Positions 26,470 to 34,532 of a stretch of 64,000 bases of DNA are shown piece after piece (position 1 is the stretch's first letter; every line of letters starts with the position of its first letter). Position numbers and translations under genes: made by a program. Origin of the DNA: Planomonospora sp. ID67723. Lineage in GTDB: Bacteria > Actinomycetota > Actinomycetes > Streptosporangiales > Streptosporangiaceae. The DNA is taken from the NCBI RefSeq assembly GCF_015711605.1, contig NZ_JABTEZ010000005.1, positions 62,001 through 126,000 of the forward strand. The letters run 5' to 3'. The notes below the pieces were generated by a model that searched no databases, was not told where the DNA came from, and was given only the letters and a program-made list of their open reading frames with translations.

Positions 26470-27558
26470 TCAGCGGGAGTGGGCGTGGCTGCAGCCGCAG
26501 GCGGCCGTGGGGCGGCCCGCCGGGTACGTGCCCGCGTCGCGGAAGACGCCCGCGCCCGGGGTGCGGCCGGACAGCGCGTCGGCGGCGAGCACGACGGCGG
26601 CCGCCGTGTAGGCCGAGCGCTCGTGCGGGAACCACTTCTCGTTCACGAACTGCCAGCCGGTCCAGTAGGAGCCGTCCTCGTGCCGCAGGTGCTGCATGTC
26701 GGCGAAGAGTTTCAGCGCCCGCTCCCGCTCGCCCAGGGCGTCCAGGGCCAGCACCAGCTCGCACGACTCCGCCCCGGTCACCCAGGGCTGGTCGGAGACG
26801 CAGCGGATGCCCAGGCCCGGCTCGACGAAGGTCTCCCACTCCTCGGCCAGCCGGGCGTGGGCCGCCGGGCCGCGCAGCGCGCCGCCGAGGATCGGGTAGT
26901 ACCAGTCCATCGAGAAGCGGCTCTTGTCGGCGAACGCCTCGGGGTGGGCGGCCAGCACGTGGCCGAGCTGGTCGGCGGCGAGCTCCCAGTCGGGCTGCGG
27001 GTCGCCCAGGTGCTCACCGAGCAGCACGCCGCAGCGCAGGCCCTGGTAGATCGAGGAGCACCCGGTCAGCAGGGCGTACGGCGCCGCCCGGCCGTCGGCC
27101 GCGCGCTCCCAGACGATCTCGCCCCGGGTGGTCTGCAGCCCGACCACGAAGTCCAGCGCGGACCGGACGACCGGCCACATCTCCCGGGCGAACCCCTCGT
27201 CCCCGGTGACCAGCAGCTCGTGCCAGACGCCCACCGCGACGTAGGCGGCGTGGTTGGACTCCCCGCCCTTCTCGACCGCCTGGCCGCCGACCAGCTTCAT
27301 CGGCCAGGACCCGTCGGCCCGCTGGGTGCGCGCCAGCCAGGTGTAGCCCCGGCGGACCGGCTCGGTCAGCCCGGCCACGCTCATCGCCATCAGGCACTCG
27401 ACGTGGTTCCAGGCGTCGACGTGGCCCTCCGGCCACGGGACGCCGCCGTCGGCCTCCTGCACGGCCGCGATGCTCCGGGCGGTCTCGACGACCCGATCCC
27501 ATTCGAGCGGCAGACTCACGTGACCTCCCCTGCCGGCCGTGTCGGTCCGCTCACTCAC
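26470..27558 (-). CDS. Terpene-cyclase/prenyltransferase-fold protein (alpha/alpha barrel)
   Basis: 362 residues. Repeats such as TRSIAAVQEADGGVPWPEGHVDAWNHVECLMAMSVAG and LARTQRADGSWPMKLV resemble QW-like repeats of squalene-cyclase and prenyltransferase alpha/alpha barrels. Also visible are GESNHAAYVAVGVWHELLVTGD and HEDGSYWTGWQFVNEKWFPHERSAYTAAAVVLAADAL. The canonical cyclase DxDD motif is not evident, so catalytic identity is open. GTG 27558 overlaps the methyltransferase stop (GTGA); the frame stays open further upstream. It ends in a Cys/His-rich tail ACGCSHAHSR. In an operon with a methyltransferase and a GT4 transferase. Confidence 0.78.
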   Translation of the reverse strand: MSERTDTAGRGGHVSLPLEWDRVVETARSIAAVQEADGGVPWPEGHVDAWNHVECLMAMSVAGLTEPVRRGYTWLARTQRADGSWPMKLVGGQAVEKGGESNHAAYVAVGVWHELLVTGDEGFAREMWPVVRSALDFVVGLQTTRGEIVWERAADGRAAPYALLTGCSSIYQGLRCGVLLGEHLGDPQPDWELAADQLGHVLAAHPEAFADKSRFSMDWYYPILGGALRGPAAHARLAEEWETFVEPGLGIRCVSDQPWVTGAESCELVLALDALGERERALKLFADMQHLRHEDGSYWTGWQFVNEKWFPHERSAYTAAAVVLAADALSGRTPGAGVFRDAGTYPAGRPTAACGCSHAHSR

Positions 27559-28268
27559 GAGGGCTTCCGGACGTAGAGCACCACGCTCTTGCCGATGAGC
27601 GGGTTGAGCACGGCCTCGGCGATGCGGGTGGCGGCCGGGCGCTTCATGATGTCCCAGACCAGGATCTCGTGGTACGCCTTGGCCAGCGGGTGGTCGTCGT
27701 TGTTGACGCCGACCGCGCACTTGATCCACCAGTACGGCGCGTGCAGGCCGTGGGCGTGGTGGTGCGGGCCGATGGCGAAGCCGGTCGACTTCAGCTTCGC
27801 GCTGAGCTCGGCGAGCGTGTAGATCCGCACGTGCCCGCCGGGGGCGGTGTGGTAGTCCTCGTCCAGCGCCCAGCAGATCCGCTCGGGCAGGAAGCTCGGC
27901 ACCGTGATCGCGGCCTGGCCGCCCGGCTTGAGCACCCGGAAGATCTCCCGCATCGCCGCCATGTCGTCGGGGATGTGCTCCAGCACCTCGGCGGCGATCA
28001 CGCGGTCGAAGCTGGCGTCCTCGAACGGCATGTCCAGCGCGTCGCCGGTCACGGTCTCGGCCGTGGCGCCCTCGGGCACCTCGCCGGCCTTGTCCATGGC
28101 GGTGAACATGCTCGCCACGCCTTCCAGCTCGGCCGCGTCCATGTCGAAGGCGACCACGTCGGCACCGCGGCGCAGCACCTCGAACGCGTGCCGCCCACCG
28201 CCGCAGCCCAGGTCGAGTACTCGGGTGCCGGGCCCGACGGGCAACCGGCCGAAGTCGACGGTCAGCAC
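27555..28268 (-). CDS. Class I SAM-dependent methyltransferase (Methyltransf_11)
   Basis: 237 residues. Motif I is TRVLDLGCGGGRHAFEVLRRG, with VVAFDMDAAELEG, GDALDMPFEDASFDRVIAAEVLEHIPDD and FRVLKPGGQAAITVPSF. The C-terminal part has unusual His-rich HHHAHGLHAPYWWIKCAVG. GTG 28268 follows AAGGAG by 7 nt. It is the middle gene of the operon glycosyltransferase-methyltransferase-cyclase-fold protein. A lipid or sugar acceptor is likely but not identified. Confidence 0.9.
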   Translation of the reverse strand: MLTVDFGRLPVGPGTRVLDLGCGGGRHAFEVLRRGADVVAFDMDAAELEGVASMFTAMDKAGEVPEGATAETVTGDALDMPFEDASFDRVIAAEVLEHIPDDMAAMREIFRVLKPGGQAAITVPSFLPERICWALDEDYHTAPGGHVRIYTLAELSAKLKSTGFAIGPHHHAHGLHAPYWWIKCAVGVNNDDHPLAKAYHEILVWDIMKRPAATRIAEAVLNPLIGKSVVLYVRKPS

Positions 28269-28294
28269 TTGCCGCTCCTTGCAGGGGTTGATGG

Positions 28295-29539
28295 TTACTT
28301 CGCGCGCCGGGCCTGGATGGCCTCGCGGTAGGCCTCCACGGTCCGCTGGGCGACGACGTTCCAGGTGAAGCGCTCCATGACCCGGTCGTAGCCCTTCTTG
28401 CCGACCGCGGCCCGCTCCTCGGGGGAGTCGTGCAGGCGGCGCAGTACGGAGGCCAGCTCCTCCGGATCACCCGGGGCGACCTGGATGGCCGCGTCGCCGA
28501 CCACCTCGGGCAGCGCCCCGGTCCGCGAGGCGACCAGCGGGGTGCCGCAGGCCATGTGCTCGACGGCCGGGAGCGAGAACCCCTCGTAGAGCGAGGGAAC
28601 GACCGATATCTCCGAGGTGGCGATCAGCTCGCCCAGCTCGTCGTCGGAGATGCCGTGCACGAACCGGACCCGGTCGGCCAGGGAGAGCTCGGCGACCAGC
28701 TTCTCGGTCGGGCCGCCGGAGGTCGGCTTGCTGACCACGGTCAGGTTCACGTCGCGCTCGGTGGCGAGCTTGGCGACCGCGCGCAGCAGCGTCGCGACCC
28801 CCTTCATCGGGGAGTCGGCGCTGGCCACCGCGACGATCGAGCCGGGCCGCTTGGGCAGTTCCGGGCGCGGGTGGAAGTAGCGGGTGTCCACGCCCAGCGG
28901 GATGAGCCGCATGTTGGCCTGGGGGACGTTGAAGTCGCGGTGGATGTCGGCGAGGGACGACTCGCTGACGGTCAGGATCGGGTTCAGCCTCGGGGCGACC
29001 TTGGCCTGCATCCGCACGAAGCCGTACCACCGCCGCAGCGAGAGCTGCTTGCGCAGCGGCGCGGCCTTGAGCTCGATCCGCCGGTCCACGCTGATCGGGT
29101 GGTGGATGGTGCCGACCACCGGGAACAGCTTCTGGATGCCGAGCAGGCCGTACCCGAGGGTCTGGTTGTCCTGGACCACGTCGAAGTCGCCGACGCGCTT
29201 GGCCAGCTCGCGGCGGGCCCGCAGGGTGAAGGTCAGCGGCTCGGGGAAGCCGGCGGTCCACATGGTCGCGACTTCCAGCACGTCGATCCAGTCGCGGAAC
29301 TCGCGCGGGTGAGGGGTGCGGAAGGGGTCCTCGTCGCGGTAGAGGTCGAGGCTGGGAACCTTGGTGAGGACGACGCCCTCGTCCAGCTCGGGGTACGGCT
29401 GGCCGGAGAAGACCTCGACGTGGTGCCCGAGGGCGACCAGCTCACGGCTGAGGTGGCGCAGGTAGACACCCTGGCCACCGCAGGTCGGCTTGCTGCGGTA
29501 GGACAGCAGCGCGATCCGCAGCGAGTCCGCATCTGGCAC
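28295..29539 (-). CDS. GT4-family glycosyltransferase
   Basis: 414 residues, GT-B fold. The N-terminal domain begins RIALLSYRSKPTCGGQGVYLRHLSRELVALGHHVEVF. The C-terminal nucleotide-sugar domain has IVAVASADSPMKGVATLLRAV and the E-x7-E block SLYEGFSLPAVEHMACGTPLVAS. First gene of the minus-strand operon, divergent from the GDP-mannose dehydratase. A GDP- or UDP-sugar donor is possible; the divergent dehydratase makes a GDP-6-deoxy sugar precursor an attractive donor, but that is inference. Confidence 0.9.
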   Translation of the reverse strand: MPDADSLRIALLSYRSKPTCGGQGVYLRHLSRELVALGHHVEVFSGQPYPELDEGVVLTKVPSLDLYRDEDPFRTPHPREFRDWIDVLEVATMWTAGFPEPLTFTLRARRELAKRVGDFDVVQDNQTLGYGLLGIQKLFPVVGTIHHPISVDRRIELKAAPLRKQLSLRRWYGFVRMQAKVAPRLNPILTVSESSLADIHRDFNVPQANMRLIPLGVDTRYFHPRPELPKRPGSIVAVASADSPMKGVATLLRAVAKLATERDVNLTVVSKPTSGGPTEKLVAELSLADRVRFVHGISDDELGELIATSEISVVPSLYEGFSLPAVEHMACGTPLVASRTGALPEVVGDAAIQVAPGDPEELASVLRRLHDSPEERAAVGKKGYDRVMERFTWNVVAQRTVEAYREAIQARRAK

Positions 29540-29706
29540 GGCAACCCCTTCCTCATCCTGTCCGGCGAGGACAGGTACCGTGAAAGATGACCTTAGACCT
29601 CGGACCCTACCATTCGGTAGTTCTCTCCTCCTTAATGTGGAATTGTGCTCAACGCCACCTTCACAGGGTGCGAACTGCGGCGTTAGCCTGACCGGACCGG
29701 GATCGG

Positions 29707-29720
29707 TGGAACGTGTTCTA
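29707..29720. promoter_or_regulatory. KstR-type operator TGGAACGTGTTCTA upstream of gmd
   Basis: An exact match to TnnAACnnGTTnnA, in the 304-bp divergent gap between the glycosyltransferase and the GDP-mannose dehydratase, about 125 bp before the dehydratase start. The gap also holds an AT-rich segment (about 29580-29660) likely to contain promoters. Function of the box here is unproven. Confidence 0.6.
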
Positions 29721-29843
29721 GTTGTGTCGCGGCCGATGACGTGCTCGCATCAGGGCAGAGCGGTACATTCGCCAGTCACACGGCACACTGTTCGGGCGAC
29801 GACATCCGGGCGACAGCCCCGCCCGACGAGCGAGGAGGACGCG

Positions 29844-30872
29844 TTGGCCAGGCGCGCGCTGATCACCGGTATCACCGGGCAGGACGGTTCCTATCTGGCC
29901 GAGTGCCTGCTGGAGCTGGGCTACGAGGTCTGGGGTCTCGTCCGGGGGCAGGCCAACCCGCGCGTCTCCCGGGTGCGGAAGCTCCTGCAGGACGTCCAGC
30001 TCGTCCGCGGCGACCTGCTCGACCAGGGCTCGCTGATCTCGGCCGTGGAGAAGGTCCAGCCGGACGAGGTCTACAACCTCGGCGCCATCTCGTTCGTGCC
30101 GATGTCGTGGGAGCAGGCGGAGCTCACCGCCGAGGTCACCGGCATGGGCGTGCTGCGCATGCTGGAGGCCATCCGCGTCTGCTCGGGCATCTCCTCCTCC
30201 AGGAGCGCCAACGGCTCCGGCCAGATCAGGTTCTACCAGGCGTCGTCCTCGGAGATGTTCGGCCAGGTCCGGGAGACCCCGCAGGCCGAGACCACCCCGT
30301 TCCACCCCCGCTCGCCGTACGGCGTGGCCAAGGCCTACGGCCACTTCCTGACCCAGAACTACCGCGAGTCCTACGGCATGTTCGCCGTCTCCGGCATCCT
30401 GTTCAACCACGAGTCCCCCCGCCGCGGCGCCGAGTTCGTCACCCGCAAGGTCTCCCTCGGCGTGGCCCGCATCAAGCTCGGCCTCGCCTCGGAGCTGCGC
30501 CTGGGCAACCTGGAGGCCCGCCGCGACTGGGGCTACGCGGGCGACTACGTCCGTGCGATGCATCTGATGCTCCAGACCGAGCGGCCCGAGGACTACGTGA
30601 TCGGCACCGGCCGTACCCAGTCGGTGCGCGAGCTGGTCGAGGCGGCCTTCACCGCCGCCGGCCTCGACTGGGAGCGGTACGTGGTCTGCGACCAGGCCCT
30701 GCACCGCCCGGCCGAGGTCGACCTGCTGTGCGCCGACCCCAAGAAGGCCCGCGTCCAGCTCGGCTGGGAGCCCTCGGTCTCCTTCGAGGAGCTCGTCGCC
30801 ATGATGGTCGAGGCCGACGTCAGGCTCCTGTCCGAGGGCGGCGACCCCGACCAGGACTCCTCCTGGCCCTGA
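29844..30872 (+). CDS. gmd: GDP-mannose 4,6-dehydratase
   Basis: 342 residues, extended SDR. It converts GDP-D-mannose to GDP-4-dehydro-6-deoxy-D-mannose using bound NADP. Seen: LITGITGQDGSYLAECLLELGYEVWG (nucleotide binding), YQASSSEMFGQVRETPQAETTPF, SPYGVAKAYGHFLTQNYRE (YxxxK) and NHESPRRGAEFVTRKVS, all diagnostic. The start is TTG 29844: GGAGG lies 5 nt upstream and the enzyme begins with ALITGITGQDG as usual; no ATG or GTG fits as well. No GDP-fucose synthase is beside it, so the final sugar is unknown. It ends at a terminator shared with the convergent membrane protein. Confidence 0.93.
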   Translation: MARRALITGITGQDGSYLAECLLELGYEVWGLVRGQANPRVSRVRKLLQDVQLVRGDLLDQGSLISAVEKVQPDEVYNLGAISFVPMSWEQAELTAEVTGMGVLRMLEAIRVCSGISSSRSANGSGQIRFYQASSSEMFGQVRETPQAETTPFHPRSPYGVAKAYGHFLTQNYRESYGMFAVSGILFNHESPRRGAEFVTRKVSLGVARIKLGLASELRLGNLEARRDWGYAGDYVRAMHLMLQTERPEDYVIGTGRTQSVRELVEAAFTAAGLDWERYVVCDQALHRPAEVDLLCADPKKARVQLGWEPSVSFEELVAMMVEADVRLLSEGGDPDQDSSWP

Positions 30873-30889
30873 CCTCGGCCGGCGGGGCG

Positions 30890-30911
30890 GCGCGGTCCTA
30901 GAGGACCGCGC
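30890..30911. terminator. 10-bp hairpin terminator between convergent genes
   Basis: Perfect arms GCGCGGTCCT (30890-30899) and AGGACCGCGC (30902-30911). It includes the stop codon of the membrane-protein gene and lies 18 bp past the gmd stop, so it can serve both directions. Confidence 0.8.
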
Positions 30912-31644
30912 TCCCGAGGATCACGCACACGATGCACACCACGAGCGAGACCGCCGCCACCACGCCCCCCACGATGAGCGACACAACGAAGGTGCGTTCG
31001 AGGGCGAAGCCGAACGCCAGGATGGCGGGCACGAAAGCCAGGACGAACGGGGCAAGGGCGAGCAGGCCCACGTTGCCCACGACGCCCCGGGCTCCCGTGG
31101 GCACGACGCGGTCGCCCTCGGGGATGAGCGCGGCGGGGAAGACCTCGCCCGCCTCCGCCTCGGGCACGGTGGCGACGGTGATCGGGTCCCGCGCCGGGTC
31201 GTCGAAGACGAACCACGCCCGGCAGTCGTACTCCCCCTTGCCGACGCGCTCGCAGGAGAAGACATGGGCGGTCCCGGGCGTGCCCTTCCAGCCGAGCGCG
31301 ACCTCCAGATCGGGACGGGTGGTCGAGATGACGGTCCAGGCCAGCAGCGAGAGCCCGGCCGTCGAGAAGAGCATCATCCCCATGGCGCCGAGGATCTCCT
31401 TGAAGGTGCGGCGCTGTTTGACTCCCCGGCGCGCCTCCTCCTTGCGGCGGGCCTCCTCCGCGAGGCGGGCCTGCTGCAGCCGGTAGTCCTTCCTGGACTG
31501 GCCCCGCTGCCGGGGGACGACGGGCACGGCCGGCTCGGAGGCCGGGGACCCGGCCGTCTCGGGAAGGGCGTCGCGGGAGGGCCGGCGGGCGCGCTTCTTC
31601 GCGGGCCGGGACCGCCCGCCGGCGGCGTGTGGCGCGTTGGACAT
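30898..31644 (-). CDS. Membrane protein of unknown function with charged N-terminal region
   Basis: 248 residues. The first 100 are Arg/Lys/Ala/Pro-rich with a probable helix (KDYRLQQARLAEEARRKEEARRGVKQRR). A membrane segment follows (ILGAMGMMLFSTAGLSLLAWTVI), then an extracytoplasmic domain of about 70 residues with two cysteines (HVFSCERVGKGEYDCRAWF) that may form a disulfide. Two C-terminal membrane segments close it (VGLLALAPFVLAFVPAILAFGFAL; FVVSLIVGGVVAAVSLVVCIVCVIL). I do not recognise a named family. ATG 31644 is preferred although its ribosome site is poor. Confidence 0.75.
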   Translation of the reverse strand: MSNAPHAAGGRSRPAKKRARRPSRDALPETAGSPASEPAVPVVPRQRGQSRKDYRLQQARLAEEARRKEEARRGVKQRRTFKEILGAMGMMLFSTAGLSLLAWTVISTTRPDLEVALGWKGTPGTAHVFSCERVGKGEYDCRAWFVFDDPARDPITVATVPEAEAGEVFPAALIPEGDRVVPTGARGVVGNVGLLALAPFVLAFVPAILAFGFALERTFVVSLIVGGVVAAVSLVVCIVCVILGSAVL

Positions 31645-31846
31645 GCCCCTGATCGTGGCCGAGGGCACTTGGGACTCACCTGCAACCCATTGGGAGCGGG
31701 GGGCTCCCGGCAGGGCTCTCAGCGTCCGCTCAGCACGGCTCAGCGTCTCCTCAGGGTGATCAGGGCACCGTGGTCCCCGGGATCCCCCACAGCCCCGATC
31801 CCGCACAGTCCCGGTCCCTCACGGGGCCCGCACGGAGGAGTCCGCC

Positions 31847-32836
31847 ATGCTCGCCCACACCGCGCGTCCGGGACGCCCGGAAGAGATCCTCTCCACCCCG
31901 GCCCTCACCGCCGGACTGCGGCAGGTGGAGAGACGCCTGCGCCGGTTGAGCACCTCGTCCCGGCTGCCACTCGTCAACCGCGCGGCCGGGCGGATCACCG
32001 GCGCGGGAGGCAAGCGGCTGCGGCCCGCGCTGACCCTGGCGACCGCGCTCGCGCTGGGCGGGCGGATCGACCGCCGGACGGTGTCCGCCGCGGCGTGCGT
32101 GGAGCTCGTCCACACGGGGTCCCTGGTCCACGACGACCTGATGGACAACGCCGCCGAGCGGCGCGGGGTGCGGACCGTCAACGCCGAGCTGGGTGACGCC
32201 GGGGCGCTGCTCGTGGGTGACTTCATGCTGGCCAGGGCGGGACTCGCCGCGCTCTCCTCGGTCTCCAGGGCGGTGGCCGAGACGCTGGCCGCCGCCGTCG
32301 TCGAGCTGGCCGAGGGGCAGTTCCAGGAGACCGCCGCGCTCTTCGACGCCGGCCGTACCCCCGAGGACGCCCTGTGCTCGGTCCGCCGCAAGACCGCCTC
32401 GCTGTTCCGGGCGAGCTGCGTGGTCGCGCATCCGCAGGGACGGGCCATGGCGGAGTACGGCGAGCGGTTCGGCGTGATGTTCCAGATCCTCGACGACCTG
32501 CTCGACCTGGCCTCCACCGCCGAACTGCTCGGCAAGCCGGCGGGCAACGACCTGCGGCAGGGCGTCTACAGCTTCCCGCTGCTGACGGCGGTGGAGCGGG
32601 ACTGCGCGGACCTGCGCCCGTTCCTGGGACGGAGGCTGACCGAGGACGAGATCGCGATCGTCCTCGCCCGGCTCCGGAACAGCTCCATGGTCGAGGACAC
32701 GATCGAGCACTGCCGCGGCCTGGCCGCGGACGCCCTCGCCGTGCTGCCGGTCGTCGCCGACCCGGAGGCCGCCGCCGTCCTGTACGGCCTGCCGCCGGCC
32801 TACCTCGGCCGGGCCGAGTCGCTGCTCGTGCGGTGA
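31847..32836 (+). CDS. Polyprenyl (isoprenyl) diphosphate synthase
   Basis: 329 residues of the trans-prenyltransferase family, which elongates allylic diphosphates with isopentenyl diphosphate. Aspartate-rich motif 1 is HTGSLVHDDLMDN (near 94-99) and motif 2 is FQILDDLLDLAS (near 215). GAGGKRLRPALTLATALALGG carries the conserved Lys/Arg diphosphate-binding residues. ATG 31847 follows GGAGGAG. Chain length cannot be set reliably from sequence. It converges on the P450 gene with only 10 bp between stops. It may supply the isoprenoid for the glycolipid-like genes to the left; this is inference. Confidence 0.92.
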   Translation: MLAHTARPGRPEEILSTPALTAGLRQVERRLRRLSTSSRLPLVNRAAGRITGAGGKRLRPALTLATALALGGRIDRRTVSAAACVELVHTGSLVHDDLMDNAAERRGVRTVNAELGDAGALLVGDFMLARAGLAALSSVSRAVAETLAAAVVELAEGQFQETAALFDAGRTPEDALCSVRRKTASLFRASCVVAHPQGRAMAEYGERFGVMFQILDDLLDLASTAELLGKPAGNDLRQGVYSFPLLTAVERDCADLRPFLGRRLTEDEIAIVLARLRNSSMVEDTIEHCRGLAADALAVLPVVADPEAAAVLYGLPPAYLGRAESLLVR

Positions 32837-32846
32837 GAGCGCCCTC

Positions 32847-34046
32847 TCAGGCGAGCGTGACCGGCAGCTCCTTGATGCCGTTGATGAAGTTGGAGCGCAG
32901 GCGGCGGGCCGGTCCGGCCTGGGCAAGGCCCGGCAGGCGCTCGGCCAGCACCTCCAGGAGCACCCGCAGCTCCAGCTTGGCCAGGTGGTTGCCGAGGCAG
33001 AAGTGCGCCCCGCCGCCGCCGAAGCCGATGTGCGGGTTGGGGTCGCGGCCGATGTCGAAGACGCCGGGCGCGTCGAAGACGTCCTCGTCGCGGTTGGCCG
33101 AGCTGTAGAAGACCACGATCTTGTCGCCCTCGGCCACCTCCTGCCCGCCGATCACCGTGTCGGCGGTCGCCGTACGGCGGAACAGGTTGACCGGGGAGGC
33201 CCAGCGGACGATCTCGTCGGCCGCGGTGCGGGCCAGGGAGGGGTCGGCCACCAGCCGGGCCCACTGGCCGGGGTGCTCGAAGAGGGCGAGCATGCCGCCG
33301 GAGGCCGCGTTCCGGGTGGTCTCGTTGCCCGCGACGACCAGCAGCAGCACGAACAGGTCGAACTCGTTCTCGTCGAGGGCCTCGCCGTTCTCGGCGGGCT
33401 GCAGGAGCTTGGTGATGATGTCGTCCCGGGGTTCGGCGCGCCGCCGGGCCGCCAGCTCGTTGGCGTAGGCGTAGACCTCCGCCGCCGCGGCCTGGCCCTC
33501 TTCGGGGGTGGTGGCGTAATCGGGGTCCTCGGCGCCGACCAGCCGGTTGGACCAGTCGAAGAGCTTGCCCCGGTCCTCGACGGGCGCACCGAGCAGTTCA
33601 CAGATCACGTAGAGCGGCAGCGGGGCGGCGATGTCCCGGACGAAGTCGGCCGACCCCCGGCCCTTGGCCTCGTCCACCAGGTCATGGCAGATGTCGCGGA
33701 TGTGCTGTTCGAGCTGCCCGATGGTCCGCGGGGTGAAGCCCCGGTTGACCAGGGAACGCCGCCGGGTGTGCTCGGGCGGGTCCTGGTTGAGCATCATCAT
33801 CCGCTGGAGCTCGCGGTCCTCCTCGGACACCTCGTTGAACAGCGCCAGCCTGCGGCTGGAGGAGAACAGGTCGGAGCGGCGGGAGACGTGGACCACGTCG
33901 GCGTGCCTGGTCACCGCCCAGAACGCGGGACCCTGCGCGTCGCCGGGGTGCCGGTAGACCGGGGCGTTGGCCCGCAGCCAGGCGAGCTGCTCGTACGGGG
34001 GGCCGTGCTGGGCGTAGAAGTCCTGGTCGACGAGATCGATGTCCAT
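32847..34046 (-). CDS. cyp125: Cytochrome P450, CYP125-like steroid C26/C27 monooxygenase
   Basis: 399 residues. The I-helix AGNETTRN (about 239-246), ExxR at 278-281 and heme Cys350 in GFGGGGAHFCLG are intact. Segments GKLFDWSNRLVGAEDPDYA, EIVRWASPVNLFRRTA, FYSSANRDEDVF and the C-terminal RLRSNFINGIKELPV follow mycobacterial CYP125 closely. CYP125 oxidises the terminal methyl of the cholesterol side chain to the carboxylate. ATG 34046 has GGAGG 6 nt upstream. Upstream are an exact KstR-type box and an exact KstR2-type box. A ferredoxin that could serve it is at 23782. Assignment to CYP125 rather than CYP142/124 is from remembered motifs. Confidence 0.87.
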   Translation of the reverse strand: MDIDLVDQDFYAQHGPPYEQLAWLRANAPVYRHPGDAQGPAFWAVTRHADVVHVSRRSDLFSSSRRLALFNEVSEEDRELQRMMMLNQDPPEHTRRRSLVNRGFTPRTIGQLEQHIRDICHDLVDEAKGRGSADFVRDIAAPLPLYVICELLGAPVEDRGKLFDWSNRLVGAEDPDYATTPEEGQAAAAEVYAYANELAARRRAEPRDDIITKLLQPAENGEALDENEFDLFVLLLVVAGNETTRNAASGGMLALFEHPGQWARLVADPSLARTAADEIVRWASPVNLFRRTATADTVIGGQEVAEGDKIVVFYSSANRDEDVFDAPGVFDIGRDPNPHIGFGGGGAHFCLGNHLAKLELRVLLEVLAERLPGLAQAGPARRLRSNFINGIKELPVTLA

Positions 34047-34118
34047 GGGCCCTCCTGCGTGACGCATGTGTGCCGGGAGGCGCGGACCATGCGGGCGCGG
34101 CTCATCGCCAGGCACTTG

Positions 34119-34132
34119 ATCAAGCGCTTGGT
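34119..34132. promoter_or_regulatory. KstR2-type motif ATCAAGCGCTTGGT
   Basis: An exact match to AnCAAGnnCTTGnT, the consensus of KstR2, the mycobacterial repressor of sterol ring C/D genes. The central 10 bp CAAGCGCTTG are a perfect palindrome. It lies 73 bp upstream of the P450 start and 12 bp from the KstR-type box. Other acyl-CoA-responsive TetR proteins use similar palindromes, so the binding protein is uncertain. Confidence 0.6.
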
Positions 34133-34144
34133 CGGATACGCTTC

Positions 34145-34158
34145 TGAAACGTGTTCTA
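34145..34158. promoter_or_regulatory. KstR-type operator TGAAACGTGTTCTA upstream of the P450
   Basis: An exact match to TnnAACnnGTTnnA, about 100 bp upstream of the P450 start, in the 486-bp gap shared with the L-fucose operon. Between it and 34430 I see nothing else I can name. Confidence 0.75.
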
Positions 34159-34433
34159 TTACGGGTGCGGGGCGGCGTCAAGAGGCGCGGTCCGGCGGAG
34201 GGCGGCGGGCGGCGGGCCGCTCTCGCGCCCCGTGTGCGGCCGGGGTGATTGTGCGGAAACAGGTAGGTCATGAGATCCGAGGTCCGATCTCTCGTTCCGA
34301 TCGATAAGGACCTGCCCCGGGTGTCCCGTCCCATTCCCGTCGACGCGTTTGTGCTGCTCACCTCCGGTGCCCTCGGGTGGGCGAGGCGAGGCGGGCGGCT
34401 CGTCGAACCCTCCGGCGGCTCTTCTCTGCGGTA

Positions 34434-34456
34434 ACAGATCGGATGTATCGATCTGT
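34434..34456. promoter_or_regulatory. Inverted repeat ACAGATCG-n7-CGATCTGT, candidate GntR operator of the L-fucose operon
   Basis: Perfect 8-bp arms (34434-34441 and 34449-34456) enclose GATGTAT. The core GATCGGATGTAT closely resembles GATCCGATGTCT upstream of the gntR gene (42953-42964) and the CATCCGATGTAT before this operon (34505-34516). It lies immediately upstream of a TTGACA. Confidence 0.55.
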
Positions 34457-34462
34457 GAGGTC

Positions 34463-34514
34463 TTGACATGTGACTTCGGCCTCAGCGAGCATCGCGGCAC
34501 AAGACATCCGATGT
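34463..34514 (+). promoter_or_regulatory. Promoter region (TTGACA) and second GntR-like element ACATCCGATGT
   Basis: TTGACA at 34463-34468 is a consensus -35 box; the -10 region about 17 bp on is weak (CGAGCA). ACATCCGATGT (34504-34514), a near-palindrome of GATGT half-sites, overlaps or follows the expected start point and ends 18 bp before the first start codon, suiting repression. Confidence 0.45.
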
Positions 34515-34532
34515 ATGAGCGAAGGGTGCGGT

